NCBI RefSeq assembly: GCF_918797505.1
Contig: NC_092795.1
Span: 8,341,434 to 8,405,433 of the forward strand
Length of the DNA: 64,000 nucleotides
Direction: 5' to 3'
From: Bemisia tabaci
Taxonomy: Eukaryota; Arthropoda; Insecta; Hemiptera; Aleyrodidae
This document shows positions 37,201-50,000 of this stretch, one piece after another (the stretch's first letter is position 1; the number at the start of each line of letters is the position of its first letter). The notes below the pieces were generated by a model. The model worked only from the letters and a program-made list of their open reading frames with translations, was not told the origin of the DNA and did no database searches. The translations under genes were made by a program, and so were the position numbers.

Positions 37201-40200
37201 ATGGAGAATCTCCACATAATTTCGGTTACTACACTGAGAAAAAAACTTCGTGCATGGGACCCGAAGTTGAGGTCATATGGATCTCTGAAGTTTTCTGATC
37301 ACGCATCCGAAAACTTGAGGTCGAGCTGGCGAAGTTCGGGTCAGACATCGAGGCACTTCGGTATGTACCGGAGTACTTCAGATGTGTGACCCGAACCCTT
37401 CGGTATATATAGAAGTATTTCAGATGTCTGACCCGAACCTTGGCAGCTGGACCTCAAGTTTTTAGATACGTGATCCGAAAACTTCAGAAATCCATATGAC
37501 CTCAACTTCGGGTCCCACGTACGAAGTTTTTTTCTCAATGTGTAGGCTCAAATTTTTTGTGAATTTGATTTTTGCGAGGAAAGCAATCCGAGAATGAGAG
37601 AAGGAGCGGAGAAAGGAATTTGAGAATGGGGCGATCAAAGATTACAAAAAACGTTCAATTTCTGTAATCTTTATTCCCGTTTGTGACTCCATGAGGGGGT
37701 GTTGTCTTGACTCTCAGTATGAAGGGACTCTGGTTCCGAGTCCTTTTTGCTTACAAAGTATTCAGGGAAAGGAAAACTATGGACTCCTCCCACGCTTGGC
37801 GATAAAGTTGCGCGGACTCGACGATGCGGTAATTTCAAATGCGCGGAAATCGCTTCCGGCGACCCTATAACGAGAAGGATAATGGGGCTCCTTGTTGCTT
37901 CTCTTCGCGGTCGCCGTAATTAAGAGGAGTTACTCTTCGCGTGCCACGAGCATCTTATGAAAACTGAAAACTGACACTGTCTGCATGGCCGAGGAGCGGT
38001 CACTCCGGCGCGGCGAGGTCCGGCTCCTTCCGATTACTTACTCTCGTCGAAATTGATACGCTTCACCGAGGTTCTCTTCTCGGGACACTGTTTTCTGACC
38101 ATCGTCAAAGCTCGAGGAAGCTCACAAAACCGTCACGTTTTAAGTAGGAAGACTTCTAGGAAATATTCAAGTTTTTTAATTAGTGACAAATGGAAAAATC
38201 CCCTTCAATTCCACGTGATACCAGACATTAACTACGTACACCGCCGTACTAAGGAAGAACTCCGTGAGAGCATTCGAGAGTTGCCAAGTTTCCTCTGATA
38301 ATATGTTTATTTTTGGGGAAAATTATCGATATTTTTCCTTGACATTTCCGGACTTTTCAGAGATTGGATGAAACATATACACAAATTTTCTTGAAAATTG
38401 GCGATTAATCAAAGAGAATTTGACAACGCCTGAAGGCTCGTACGACGTTTTTCCTTAGCACGGCAGTTCAGGACACCAATTGTTGCCTACTCAAGTCATT
38501 ATTCATGTCGCCCTTTGTAAGACAATTAAATGTCAATAAAATAAATATAATAATAAATGACAATTCAATAATCGATCAACGAAACGAAATGTAAAGAAGA
38601 CAAAAAGTCCTAAAACGAGCGATCCTACTGGTTGAAGTGCCGGCCGGCGCGGCGCGATGTGCGGGCAAGAATATTAAAGCGCCTTCAATTATTTGCGTAT
38701 GCAACTGGGACATCCATGGAGTACGAATAGTTGTATTAGGGAATTTTCATTAATGTAGTGTAGTTCCTTTGAAACTCTTTGCAGTGTGTCTGCAATTATC
38801 TGCGTTAGTGTGCATTACAGAATCAATTGAGCAGGAATAGTTTCATCAAAGCAGTTCAAAATATCGTCCTTTTTCGTTGGCCTCTCTTAAGCAGTAATTC
38901 ATTCAACTAATGCGTGTAATCTCGCGGGCCTTCTTTGCTGTGATTTACACCTCTTACGACGAGTGCCGCGACTTTCATCAGGCATTGAGTACCATTGTTA
39001 GGTCAGGTTTTTGAAGCCATTTCTGAACCCACGATGCCTGTTTCATACATCTTCCTTTCGTTCACTGATGAGTTTATAGCCACATCAACGCTAATTCACC
39101 GCTCTAGCCCGTAAAATCTGCCTAATTTGAGACTATAGATGATTGTTTATTTCCTAGGCCCAGTCCCTAGAAACGCTTGCGGTTAGTTTTCTCATGACAT
39201 GACTATTTAAAGTTGAAATTTTGAAAAATTATCATGCAAAAATCAGTGAATTTTTTCATGTTTTCAGTAGAACGTCAACTCTTAAAATTTTTTATCGACT
39301 TTTCTACTTTGTTTCAGGACCTTTCTGTTGGTTTTGACGGGAATAAGCATCGTTGTGACCGGCTATCACCACATTCTGATTCATACGGAATCAACCTATC
39401 AAGGTATCCTCAAAAGCTATGAGTAACTTTCATTTAATTACGCTAATTTATGCTAAGCAACACTGCCTTCGCGTTACTTGTACTGTACTGTACAGTTAAG
39501 GTTGCATTAGAATCTAATTCACACTTACCCCCTGGACTATACATATTAACCTAGCAAGTGAGACAGGCAATGAATATTTTATTTTGTTGAGGAATATATA
39601 CTTTACAGACGTAATCTGTGAAATTTAAGCATTTTCGTCCTTACAGTTATTTTTGGCACAAAAAAAAGTTACATCCGAAACTACTCCTTATTCATTCTCC
39701 TTCAAAATGCGACTTGTGTGTGTCTGTCGAACTTGATCCAAAGAATAAGACTATATGAGCTTCTAATTGGCAGCAATCGATTTTCAGGTGGCACTTTCTG
39801 GAAAATCATGATGGGTTTCTCAATGGTGAAGAGCTTCAGGAGTCTCACCAACACCGGCGGTGGCACCAACCTCAACGGACTGGACGGTCTTAAATTCATC
39901 AGCATGGTCATGATCATTTTCGGTCACCGGCTCATGTTCACTCTTGGATCAGCCGTTTCTAATGCCGGAAACATTGAAAAGGTAAGCAAGCATTCCGAGG
40001 TGCAGAAACCACGTATCTCCGTTTGCGATGTTGTAGATTTCCTTTCAAAGTTTATATGTTCTGCGGAATGTTATTCAACTTAATTTCTTGAACACTTCCT
40101 CGATTTTTCTTCTATACCAGCAGAATATTCCGTATGAATTGTAAGCTATGAAGTTAGCTTGCTTCGCTTCAAAGGACAAAATAGGAGCGGAGATTTTGAA

Positions 40201-40958
40201 ACACCGCAATACAGACACGTGGTTTTGCACTTTCATCGACTACGTGGCATACGGCATGATAAAATATACGACCTGTGATAAAAGGGAACAACAAAATTTT
40301 GCAAGGAATTTCAATAGGACGGTAAAATACTCATCCCTCCTTGGATGGACCCTCTTACTGGAAAAAAAAAACACATAGGATCTAGAGTCCAGACTCTTGA
40401 AAACATTGACAAGAAAAAATACTCTTGATTCAATCAGATTTTTGCTTAAATCAAAATGAAATCCGCTCAAATTAAGGGGCTTGGTTCTTGATTTCAGCAA
40501 AATTCCGATTTCAAGAGTATTTTTTCTTGTCGATGTTTTTAAGAGTCTGGACTCTAGATCCGATGTGTTTTTTTTTCCAGTGCTGATTTTAATGCTGGGT
40601 GTTGCCGTTACTATAATATATCTTTAGCTAACTCGAAAAACGCAAAGCTCTGATTGCAACGCTCCATCTCGCTCTTATTGTTTTATAGAACTGAACGGAC
40701 CAAATTTATTTTCTTGAAAAGTTTTGTAATTCTTTTCTTTCTTTCAAAAATGACCAGAGAAAATGTTGATGAGATGTTTTTGTCAGTTTTCTTCTCGACA
40801 TAATTCACATTTTTGTCTCTCAAAATAGTTTCGACAAATAAAAAGCCAGAACTTTTGCCGTTCAGCTTTGCGGAAATGGACGGCTCAGGTGGAATTAACG
40901 CGGGAACTTTTAGTTTTTAGATGCTCGCGTGCAATCGCGGGTATTGGCCAAATTATAT

Positions 40959-41001
<43 letters not shown>

Positions 41002-44000
41002 AGGAATTCTTCTGAGAGAATGTGGCATCATAACCTTCACTTAATAGTTGAGTATTACATTAAAGCCTTTTTGGTGCACAACAATTACATTGTGGAATAG
41101 CTATGCCAAGATAGTTAATAATTGTGCTGATTATAAAATAATTTCAACATAAGAATCAAGTACGCATGTTTATTTTTGAATATCATCAATGAATAACTAA
41201 CACCTCTTTAACCGTTGCCATGCGGTGTCACGCCAAAGGAGCCGTTCTTTTCTTTCGCAGAAGTATTTCAATCCGCCTATGTTTATCTGCATATGTAAAT
41301 GACTCAATCCGTGCGCTTCACATGACGTTATGACGCCTGAACGAAACACCAAACAAAAATACGAATTTTCAATGCATGTATCTTTCCGCCGGAAAATTCC
41401 GATCATTTCGAACACCCAGAACTATACTGTCGTGCTGAGAAAAAACGCCGTATGAACATTCGAGAGTTGCTGGATTTCCTTCGATAAAATGTTTATTTTT
41501 GAGGAAAGCTATGAATATTTTTCCTTCAAATTTTTAGAAACTTTAGGTGAAATTGCGAACAAAATTATCTGAAAAATTGAAAGAAAATTGTTAACAAATT
41601 TTCCAGAAAATTCGTGATTTACTAAGAGAAATTTGGCAACGTCTGAAGGTTCAAACGGCGTTCCTCCTTAGCACTGCTGTACATCAGTCAAAGATTTAAG
41701 GAAAATGTTACTCTTAAGCGCGGGAGGAAAAAACATTCGAGTGACAAATATCGAAGCATCAGTGAGTTCAGTGATTGACCCTGACTTTAAGCCCAGTTGT
41801 GATATTAAAGGGCTTAGGTCCACAAATAAAATGATCGGTTGGATTGAAAATGCTTTTAGCATGACCCAATGCCATGTTATTCGGATTTTTACGCGCACAG
41901 ATACTTTCTAATCATAAAATCACAGAATTTTAGCACCTACGGGTTTTCAAGAATTCGTGACTTACCAAAATCTTGCCTTCTTAGTTGCACGCGTATACCA
42001 GAGGAAGAAGGAACGTTACGACCATAATTTCTAGATTCGACACGTTGGATTAATTACCGCGGAATTGGCATGGTAAATTGTGTTCCTCCTTAAGAGGTCC
42101 AATTTGCAAGTCTTCAGTAGGTACTGGTTGAGTTGGCATGGTTCTCAACATAATCTTTAATTGATTAATTTACGCCCTTACGACTACTTTGAAATGCAAA
42201 GAAGTGAGATTTATTTTCAATTTCCAATTATTTAAACGTTACTATTTCAACGTAATCGTTGACATTATTTCACCCAAAAGAGTCCTACGGTTCACATCGA
42301 TTTTACTTTGTCTCTCGGTTTGATGTGATATCAAACCAACCGCCGGTAGTTTGACGCAGTTTTGACGCCGGTATCCCAGATGTCACATTGATTGAGTAGC
42401 AATCGGATCGTCAAATTCCAATAATTTGATTTCAAGTAGTTTACCTTCGTGGGGAAGTTACGGAGAAGTTGCTAAATTATCGCGACTTTTACTTGTGTTT
42501 GCATGTTGCCTATCCTCTGATATAAAGCGATGATATTAGCGTGATACTTTGGGATGAATTTGTGATTTCTGGATTGATTCCGTGTTGCTTATTTGCATCG
42601 TTTTCTATCTTTACATGAAATATCTGCAGGAGTGGCGAATTGAGAAAATGTTGATCGAAAATTGGGTCATATAAAAGACAATAAGCATAAGGTTTAGCGT
42701 GCAATGTAGCTCCTAATAGCATAAATACCTCCGACTTTAATTTTATAGAAATATTATTAAAAAATAAATAAATGAATGGAAAAACATAAAAAAATCAAAC
42801 TTCACTGCAAGTTTTCCTGTAAAAATGCTACTTAAAATATAGACAAAACAATTTGAAGTTGCGTATTATTTTTGTACACGTGTATAAGAATTGACTTGTA
42901 TAATAGTCATGTGTAATATTTAAAAAGTTCATACGTGCCCCGAAAAAGTTAAAATTCGATCCTTCAATTGTTTGTGCGTAGGTGCATTGTGCAGTGGAAT
43001 GCAATCATCCACTAAAAATGCAAGCGGCGGCTTCAAAAAAGAATGATCAATTCAAGGAATGCATAACGCTATCATCGGAATTTTCTTCGCTGGTTGGTGT
43101 ATTCTGACTTTAAATGGTGCACTTGTCAACAAGTCAGGAACTTTAGTTAATGCATGTATTTTCCAACGTTTCAGGATTACCTAGGACCCAGCATCACAAT
43201 CATCAGTACTCAATTAGTTGATACTTTCTTCACCGTCAGTGGATTCCTCACTTTTTGGCTGCTGTATCCTGCTTTCAAAAGAGCTAGCCGTGCCGTCATT
43301 CCATTCACTCTATTCTACAGATGGCTCAGGTAATTATAAATTTTCGCGATTTTCACTTTAATTTAGTCGGAGTAGTCCAATGGTTCGGTAATATATAACT
43401 CCTAATTGACGTGTTACTGCTAAACGGAACTATGGATAAGTGGGAAAGATGGGGGTGTTCTCGTTGAAGCTACATAAGAAACGATGGATAAGTGGACGTG
43501 GTTTCCTTTAAGGGTATGGAAAAGCAGAACTAAGTGCCAACTATATACAGCACTCATGAGCCATGGACGTGTGACAAGATCGTTATGGACATAGGGCTCA
43601 CGAGTTGATGCGTCGCGTCGTCGGATCGTCGCATGTCAGCTCCGTCGTCACCGCTGACGTCACTGGCGCTTTATAGATCTCATTCATTCTTACAGCCCTT
43701 AAAGTGACGAGCACACCTCTTCTCCCACCTGTCTCTGGTTCTGTTTAGCAGGAATACGTCTTAATTAGGGTAGATGTTCTGAAGGGGTTTATTCTTTGGC
43801 TCTGAACTTAAACAGCTCGTAAAAAGTTTCTACCTGGCAAATTTTACTTTTCATTAATCATTAATACATAGGTCATAATATTATGATAATATAATAAAAT
43901 CTGCAAAATGGAAACTTTTTTGAACTGTTGATTTTAAGGCTATCAGGACTTCGCGAGCACCTATTTTTCCGTACAAAAATAATGAAGGTATGAAAGACGA

Positions 44001-47000
44001 AATCTTACAATTGTTTTGGATTTAATCTTGAAAAGGCAAAAATAATTCCGTTCCGTTCAGCTATCTTGAAAGCTACAAATACAAAGCTAAAAATCAGCTA
44101 CATTTCTAAGGCGCAATGATACAACTATTTGAACTCTCCGGAATGCGTGAGGTGTCACGCCGCATTTGAAGGCGTTTTCAAATCAGCCAAGTTCCGATAC
44201 CCGGATTATCGTTTTGCATAGTTCATATCGACGGTGCAAGTCGGCAATCACATAACTCGTTTGCGGTGTCTGAAAATCTCCGCATTTATGTTATTTTTTT
44301 AAAGGAGAACAAATGGACATGATTCCTTGCAGTTTTTGCAGAATTTTCCTCGCACATAGAAGAAAAATCACGGCAGTTTTAAGGAATTACCGTTGAGTAG
44401 TTTTCCGTTTAAAGAATAAAGTATGACAGGAAGTCTGCGACGTCGCAAATCGAGTTATGTGATTGCCGACTTTCACCGTCGATATTCTTTTGTTATATTC
44501 CGTACCACTTGTTTATTTTTAACCCTCGTATAAAAACCACCCGTTTGCTGAATACAATTCTAGCTGTAGCGCACTTCAGCTATGCATTCACTACTGCAAA
44601 AATGTCAAAGGAAATCGATAAGCCGAGCGGGTATGGAGGCAGATTGGAGGCTATTTCAATTGTGGACACCGCACCAAGAACAGCCTATATAGTCCAGGTG
44701 CCTGGTAGCTAAAAAATGAGGCTACCTGGAATTTTGGGTACACAGCGATTTTTTTGGCTTACTTTATGTTTTTTGGGTCGCTGAATCCGAATCTGAAGTT
44801 TTTTTACCGCGTATCTGGTGAGCATTTGCCGCCATTAAGGCTTCTCATTGGCTCTAGCCCCTACTCGCGGCGATTAAACGGCCGTGTGTATCTATGCCTT
44901 TAAGTCTAAGGAATGGCGGGCTGCGTAGTAGCAAAGGGGGGCATTCCTGGTTTCTTAATCATGGGGTTCCATAGCGCTAAAAAAGGGTTTCTCTGTGCGA
45001 CGCCTCGCATTTAACGCCGACGCCATCGGTAGAAGCGGAACGAAGAACGAACGACCTTACTGTCACTTAATTCCCACGACTGACTTCATTCGCAGATTCA
45101 ACTTAATAACCATCTCCATCCATCTTCAAAAATCCGAGCAGGCGAGCGCTAGATAGTCAGATCGTCTAAAAACCCGACCACTTTTATCACTCTACTGACG
45201 TGCTACGGAAAAGTACCTTAACATTGAAAGAGTGTCGTTTCCCTTACGAAGGAACGTTAACTGCCTCTCAATATAGCAAACCTTTCGTAAATTGCATAGT
45301 TATCAGGCTCCTGGGCGTTCCTAGATGAGAATTTAAATAATTTTTCTTCTTACCTCACGCAGAAATCAAAATTAATTTAGACGACAATTGCACGATTACA
45401 TCCTCGTAAAAAAGTGAATTGTTTGAGTCACCAATGGCAATGTCAATTTGCAACCAAAGGAGTTACGTCAATGGAGTTACGTTCCTACGTGCGGGAGACG
45501 ACGGCGCATAACGTATGAAAATTCGGACGATACGAAATTTCTGCAGGCAAACAATCTGTTTTCAAGAAAGGCTAAAACTATCTTTATTCAATGAATTATA
45601 GATCAGACTTAATTATCGATGCGATTCTGTAAAAAATTCTAAGAAAAAATACGCATACAGTTTTTCGAAAATTTAATGTTTAGCAGTGGAGGTCTGGCAA
45701 CATTAAAATGTCTATACGGCGTTTTTTCTTAGCACGGCATAGCAGGTGGATGGCATGGACCTCAAAAACGTGCAGCCTATGATTAAGGGGCAAAAGACCT
45801 TGCTCCTCATCTCTTTTACGGGTTTATTCTCAGACGCTAGAAGACATTAAGGCGGATGGCTACTGATCGTTAGCAGTGGCGTGGTTTTCTTTGCGATATA
45901 TACATTGATCTGCCATGTAAAGGTATATCGACGGTGAAACTACCAAACCACGTATCTCGGTTTGCGACGTCGCAGACTTCCTGTCATACTTTATTTTTTA
46001 AATGAAAAACTACTTAACGTCCAGTCTTGAAAATTTCTGTGATTTTTTCTCTTCGTGCGGAAAAAATTCTGTGAAAATTTCAAGGAATGATATTGATTTG
46101 GTCTACCTCAAAAAAATAAAATGCGGGCGTAGATTTTTAAACACCGCAAACGAGATACGTGGTTTGGTAGTTTCACCGTCGATATAGGAAAGGATCGATT
46201 TACAGGGTGTTGTCAACGGACACCTTAATGATCGATTCTTTACCACAGCTTCAAACGAGGAGGTATCGATGATCGAGCATTCACGCCTCGCCATAGATCG
46301 TTAGTAACACGTTATTCCTCGCCGTGGGCGTCAATTTTTTTCGTCATAATTGCCCCAGCAAAGATACCAAAATTACACAGACGCCTCTTCCCCCTCTTTA
46401 TGTTCTTAATAAACACATTTGAGGATTAAATATATCGCCTGAAATAAAAATCTAGAGCGGCTAGTTACAGTGCTACCGGATCGATTTTATTTTTGTAATA
46501 TAAATAAATAAGCACATTCAAAAGCTCCCAGATTCACCGAGAGAAGTAGGGTTGCCCGTCTTTGGTCATAACGACCTTGATCTTGCTCTTATTATATCAA
46601 TGTTAGTTATACTTGGAATTTTTTGAAAAATATAATAGGCGGAGCTGACCATGAGCAAAGTCCGTACATCGTCTTTACCCACCCGAGGGAGCATACTTCC
46701 ATTCCAAAGTTGCAAAATTTTAAAAAAAAGTAATCATAAATTCTATAGGATTCTGAAATTATGAAATTTTTGTTCAAAATTTGCTTATTTTTTGCGTGTA
46801 ATTGGAAGGAAAATTGCTAAAATTTTAGTAAGAAATGTCATTAGGTAAAATAGTATTTGCAACACGAAAATAGAGGTGGGGGTCCCGTTGTATGATACGG
46901 GCATTTCCAATTAAATGTGGCAGTGCCACAATAAATTAGTTTACCAGCCCAATTGTTGCGGCACTAACAAAATTCGTGAGAAATGCCGATATCATCCAAC

Positions 47001-50000
47001 AAATTGGGGTAGTGCCACAATTCCAGGGGATAACCCCTAAAACTCTTTTTTCGTGGAGTGGAGAATTCGCAACGCTGAAATGTAGTTAAGTTCTTTCGTC
47101 TGGGAAACGTTAGCTTATGAATGGGCTGACCTTTCTCATCTCTGTGCGACCAAATTAGCCAATGTGATGAAGTTCGTAAAGTTTTAGTGGTTATGTGGTT
47201 TCTAAAATGAGGCAGAATTCTTTAACACTGATCGTGTATGATTTTTTTTTTAAATTTCACGCGGCAAATCATCGATTCAGAATGAGTCTCTGCATCGATA
47301 CCATCGCGGAGATAAGTAAGAATATACGACGGACGACGTTTCAGACCATTCAACCGACGTCATCGTACGCTTGAGCCGAACCAAATGCGGTCTGATCTTG
47401 AATTGGTTATTAAAATTACCGGTTGATTAATTTGATCCGCGATTTTAACTCTGCACAAAATACATCTACCCATAAACAAAGAAACAAAAACACTTGACGT
47501 AATCTCCTTACGGTCGTCAACAATTCATCTTGATTACGTACGTGGATCTCATCGAGGCGGTACCCGTCGGACATCTGTAAATCGAAAATTGCATTTAATT
47601 TGATCTTACGTTTCGCGCGAACTAATGATGTTTTTGACGCAGCTTGATCGCTCGGTCATCAGTGCCATAGTCCGTTGACGACGACCCAAAAATGGCAAAA
47701 ACCCTGCACTTTTTAATTGGAATATACCGCTTTCATGGCTCATTGGTGGTACCCTCAGGAGTAATTCTGAAAGGGAAAACACTGTGAGACCCGCGACTGG
47801 AGCAAGATGGCGGGCGTTAAAGTTCGCCATTTTGGTTTTTTTCAAAGCGCTGTCCTTCGGTTGCTATCGATCCGATTTTGATCAACTTTTTTTTTAACTG
47901 AGAGGTAATTTCCAGGAGAGCAATTTTGATTGAAAAAAGATTGCAAAAGCCGCCCCCTACATTTTGCGCCATGGGCTGCGGCCGGCGCCGGCCACCCCCT
48001 TAATTTGGCCCTGGAGAACGCTATTACGTATACTCTTTCTCTGTACTCACGCGTTAAATAAAAACGCATCAAACGAATTATAGCGGAGAAAGGACCGCTC
48101 TATGATTCATCTCTCTCGAACGGTCGCATCTTGGCGGAAACTGGTGTACTTTTCCACTGCGATCGTGAAAAACATATACGTCAGTAGACAAGATTAATTT
48201 TACTTTTGGTCTTTCTCTTGCAGAGAGGAACATAAAAACGGCGGGGAATCCACCGTCACAGAGATTCTTGCACGAATAAAACATCATCAGAGTTGCTAAA
48301 TCAGTGAAAATCCCCCGACGTTCATAGTCATCGGAGAGATCTTCTGTTGATTTTAGCTAGTATTTGACGACATTGAACGTTACCGACCTTGTTGCGGTTT
48401 CCAAATGGTGACTAAATCTCACAGCTTTTCCAAGTTTCCTGACTTGAAAAAAATTGACGAGTTTATGGTGAAATTGAGCAACCTCGTGGGTATCTTCGCC
48501 GCAGCCAGTGGAAAGTTTCCAATCGGGTTCGATCCCCGACAGAAATCCCGGGGCAGACTCGGCGTTTTGCATAAGTTGAACTGGGAGGTGGAGGACGTGA
48601 TTTCCCTAGAATTCTACCCGGACTATATATTGAAGCTGGGAAATAAAAATTTTAACTCATCTGTAAAAGCATTTTTTTTTTTTGATAGGAACATTAATGC
48701 TGAAATCGTTGTTTCTATACTGAACCAGAAATAGTAGTACCTTTTTGTAAAATTTAGTCCACTTAACCTCCTGTAAAAATTTTAAGGAGACTTTCCCCAT
48801 AATAAGTTGGCATTTCCAAAGTCGGCCTCCTATGATATAGTGATCGTAGCGCTAGCCCTATAATCGGGAGGTCCTGGGTTCGATTCTCGGCCAGGCGACC
48901 CGAGTTTGATGGTCTCAAACAATGGCTGCCTGATACTGGTTGTAGGGACGGAGGAGGGACGGGACCAAAGCGCAAGGATTAGCCCTTGTAGGCTATTTGA
49001 AGTAGAAAAAAAAAAAAAAATGTATGTTAACCTTGAAATTTTATTTCCATTTTCTGACGAATAAAAGCTCAAAATTGTGCTTCAAGCGTCTCGATTTCCA
49101 AAATTTTCCAGGGGGAGTCTCGCAAAATTGTACTTTTACACGCTCTCAGATTTCCGCATGATGGTGTACTTCTCGATGCCTCCGAAGAAAATGTCCGGTT
49201 CCGTCGTTAATGTAGAACGTTTGATATTTTCAAAGTTAATTAGGAGCATACGCATGGGAAAACAAATTGAATCACCATAAAATGTAGCTTGGCCGGATGT
49301 GGAAATTGAAGAGGAATCAGAAAATACCGCATATCGAAGAAGAATTGCGGCGCGATTACTCCCGAACTTACGTGAATGATGCTCGACCCGGACGCATTGA
49401 CGCCTACCTTGGCCGTTAAAAGTCGCTAATGTCAGCCGATACTCATGCATAAACAGTGTGATAAACAGTGACATCTTGATTTTCTGATTTAATTTAATAA
49501 ACGCGGAATTGATGTCCCTGCTTTTTAACGCAAGGGGGGGGCGGGAGGAAGGCAAGCTGTTGTCACCCGTCGTCACCAGTTAAAAATGCCTTCAGTTTCG
49601 GGTGATACTTTATCGCCCACACCGGAGTTAAAATATTTGTATCAAAAATCATGGTGCATCTTGATACTAAATCGTAGGATGTGGATCTAGCGTTTCATGA
49701 GAGTCACATGTCACACATGCAATCTAGGTCTCTTGGTATTTTCTGGTAAAACTGATCAGGTAATCACTGTCATAATAAAGTTAACATCACTAATATCGAT
49801 TGATAGCTAATGATGTTCACAACACAACATTTTCGACTTAACTTGATTGATTTCTTAGCGATGTCAACTGATATCAATCCTCTTTTGGCATGTTCAATTC
49901 CTCATTTTCACGTGGAGATAGAGGGTTTGAATTTGAAATGATACTCATCACAGGAGAGAACCCTAAAATTGTTGATTTAATTTGTTGCAGGATGATGCCA

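Larger units (their letters stand above)
31982..39317 (+). other. Intron 3 (7.3 kb)
   Basis: Holds the elements at 32173, 33036, 34336, 34983, 37232 and 38243. Between them (32330-33030, 33280-34330, 35250-37220, 37550-38240, 38470-39310) I see only AT-rich DNA and chance open frames. Confidence 0.7.
39982..43174 (+). other. Intron 5 (3.2 kb)
   Basis: Contains a diverged MITE at 40002, the CACTG element at 40356, a poly(T) run near 40963-40996 and the MITE at 41431. From 41690 to 43170 it is AT-rich with nothing further recognised. Confidence 0.7.
43330..49990 (+). other. Intron 6 (6.7 kb)
   Basis: Holds the MITEs at 44227, 45874 (with nested 45928) and 46887 and the SINE at 48822. The rest, including 43340-44220, 44500-45700, 47010-48800 and 49030-49980, shows only non-coding DNA; a GC-rich patch lies at 47960-48000. 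Confidence 0.7.

Noticed and set aside
40963..40996. Poly(T) run as the tail of a reversed retrotransposon
   Set aside because: I could not see any element body or target duplication next to it; listed only as a homopolymer.
47842..48072. GC-rich 76-codon open frame on the - strand
   Set aside because: The GC-rich patch looks like a decayed repeat; no protein similarity recognised.
48822..48897. tRNA gene
   Set aside because: Box B is good but the acceptor stem does not close and a non-tRNA body with poly(A) follows; a SINE explains it.
49136..49576. 146-codon open frame on the - strand
   Set aside because: No recognisable motif, no codon signal, no splice context; typical chance frame in an intron.
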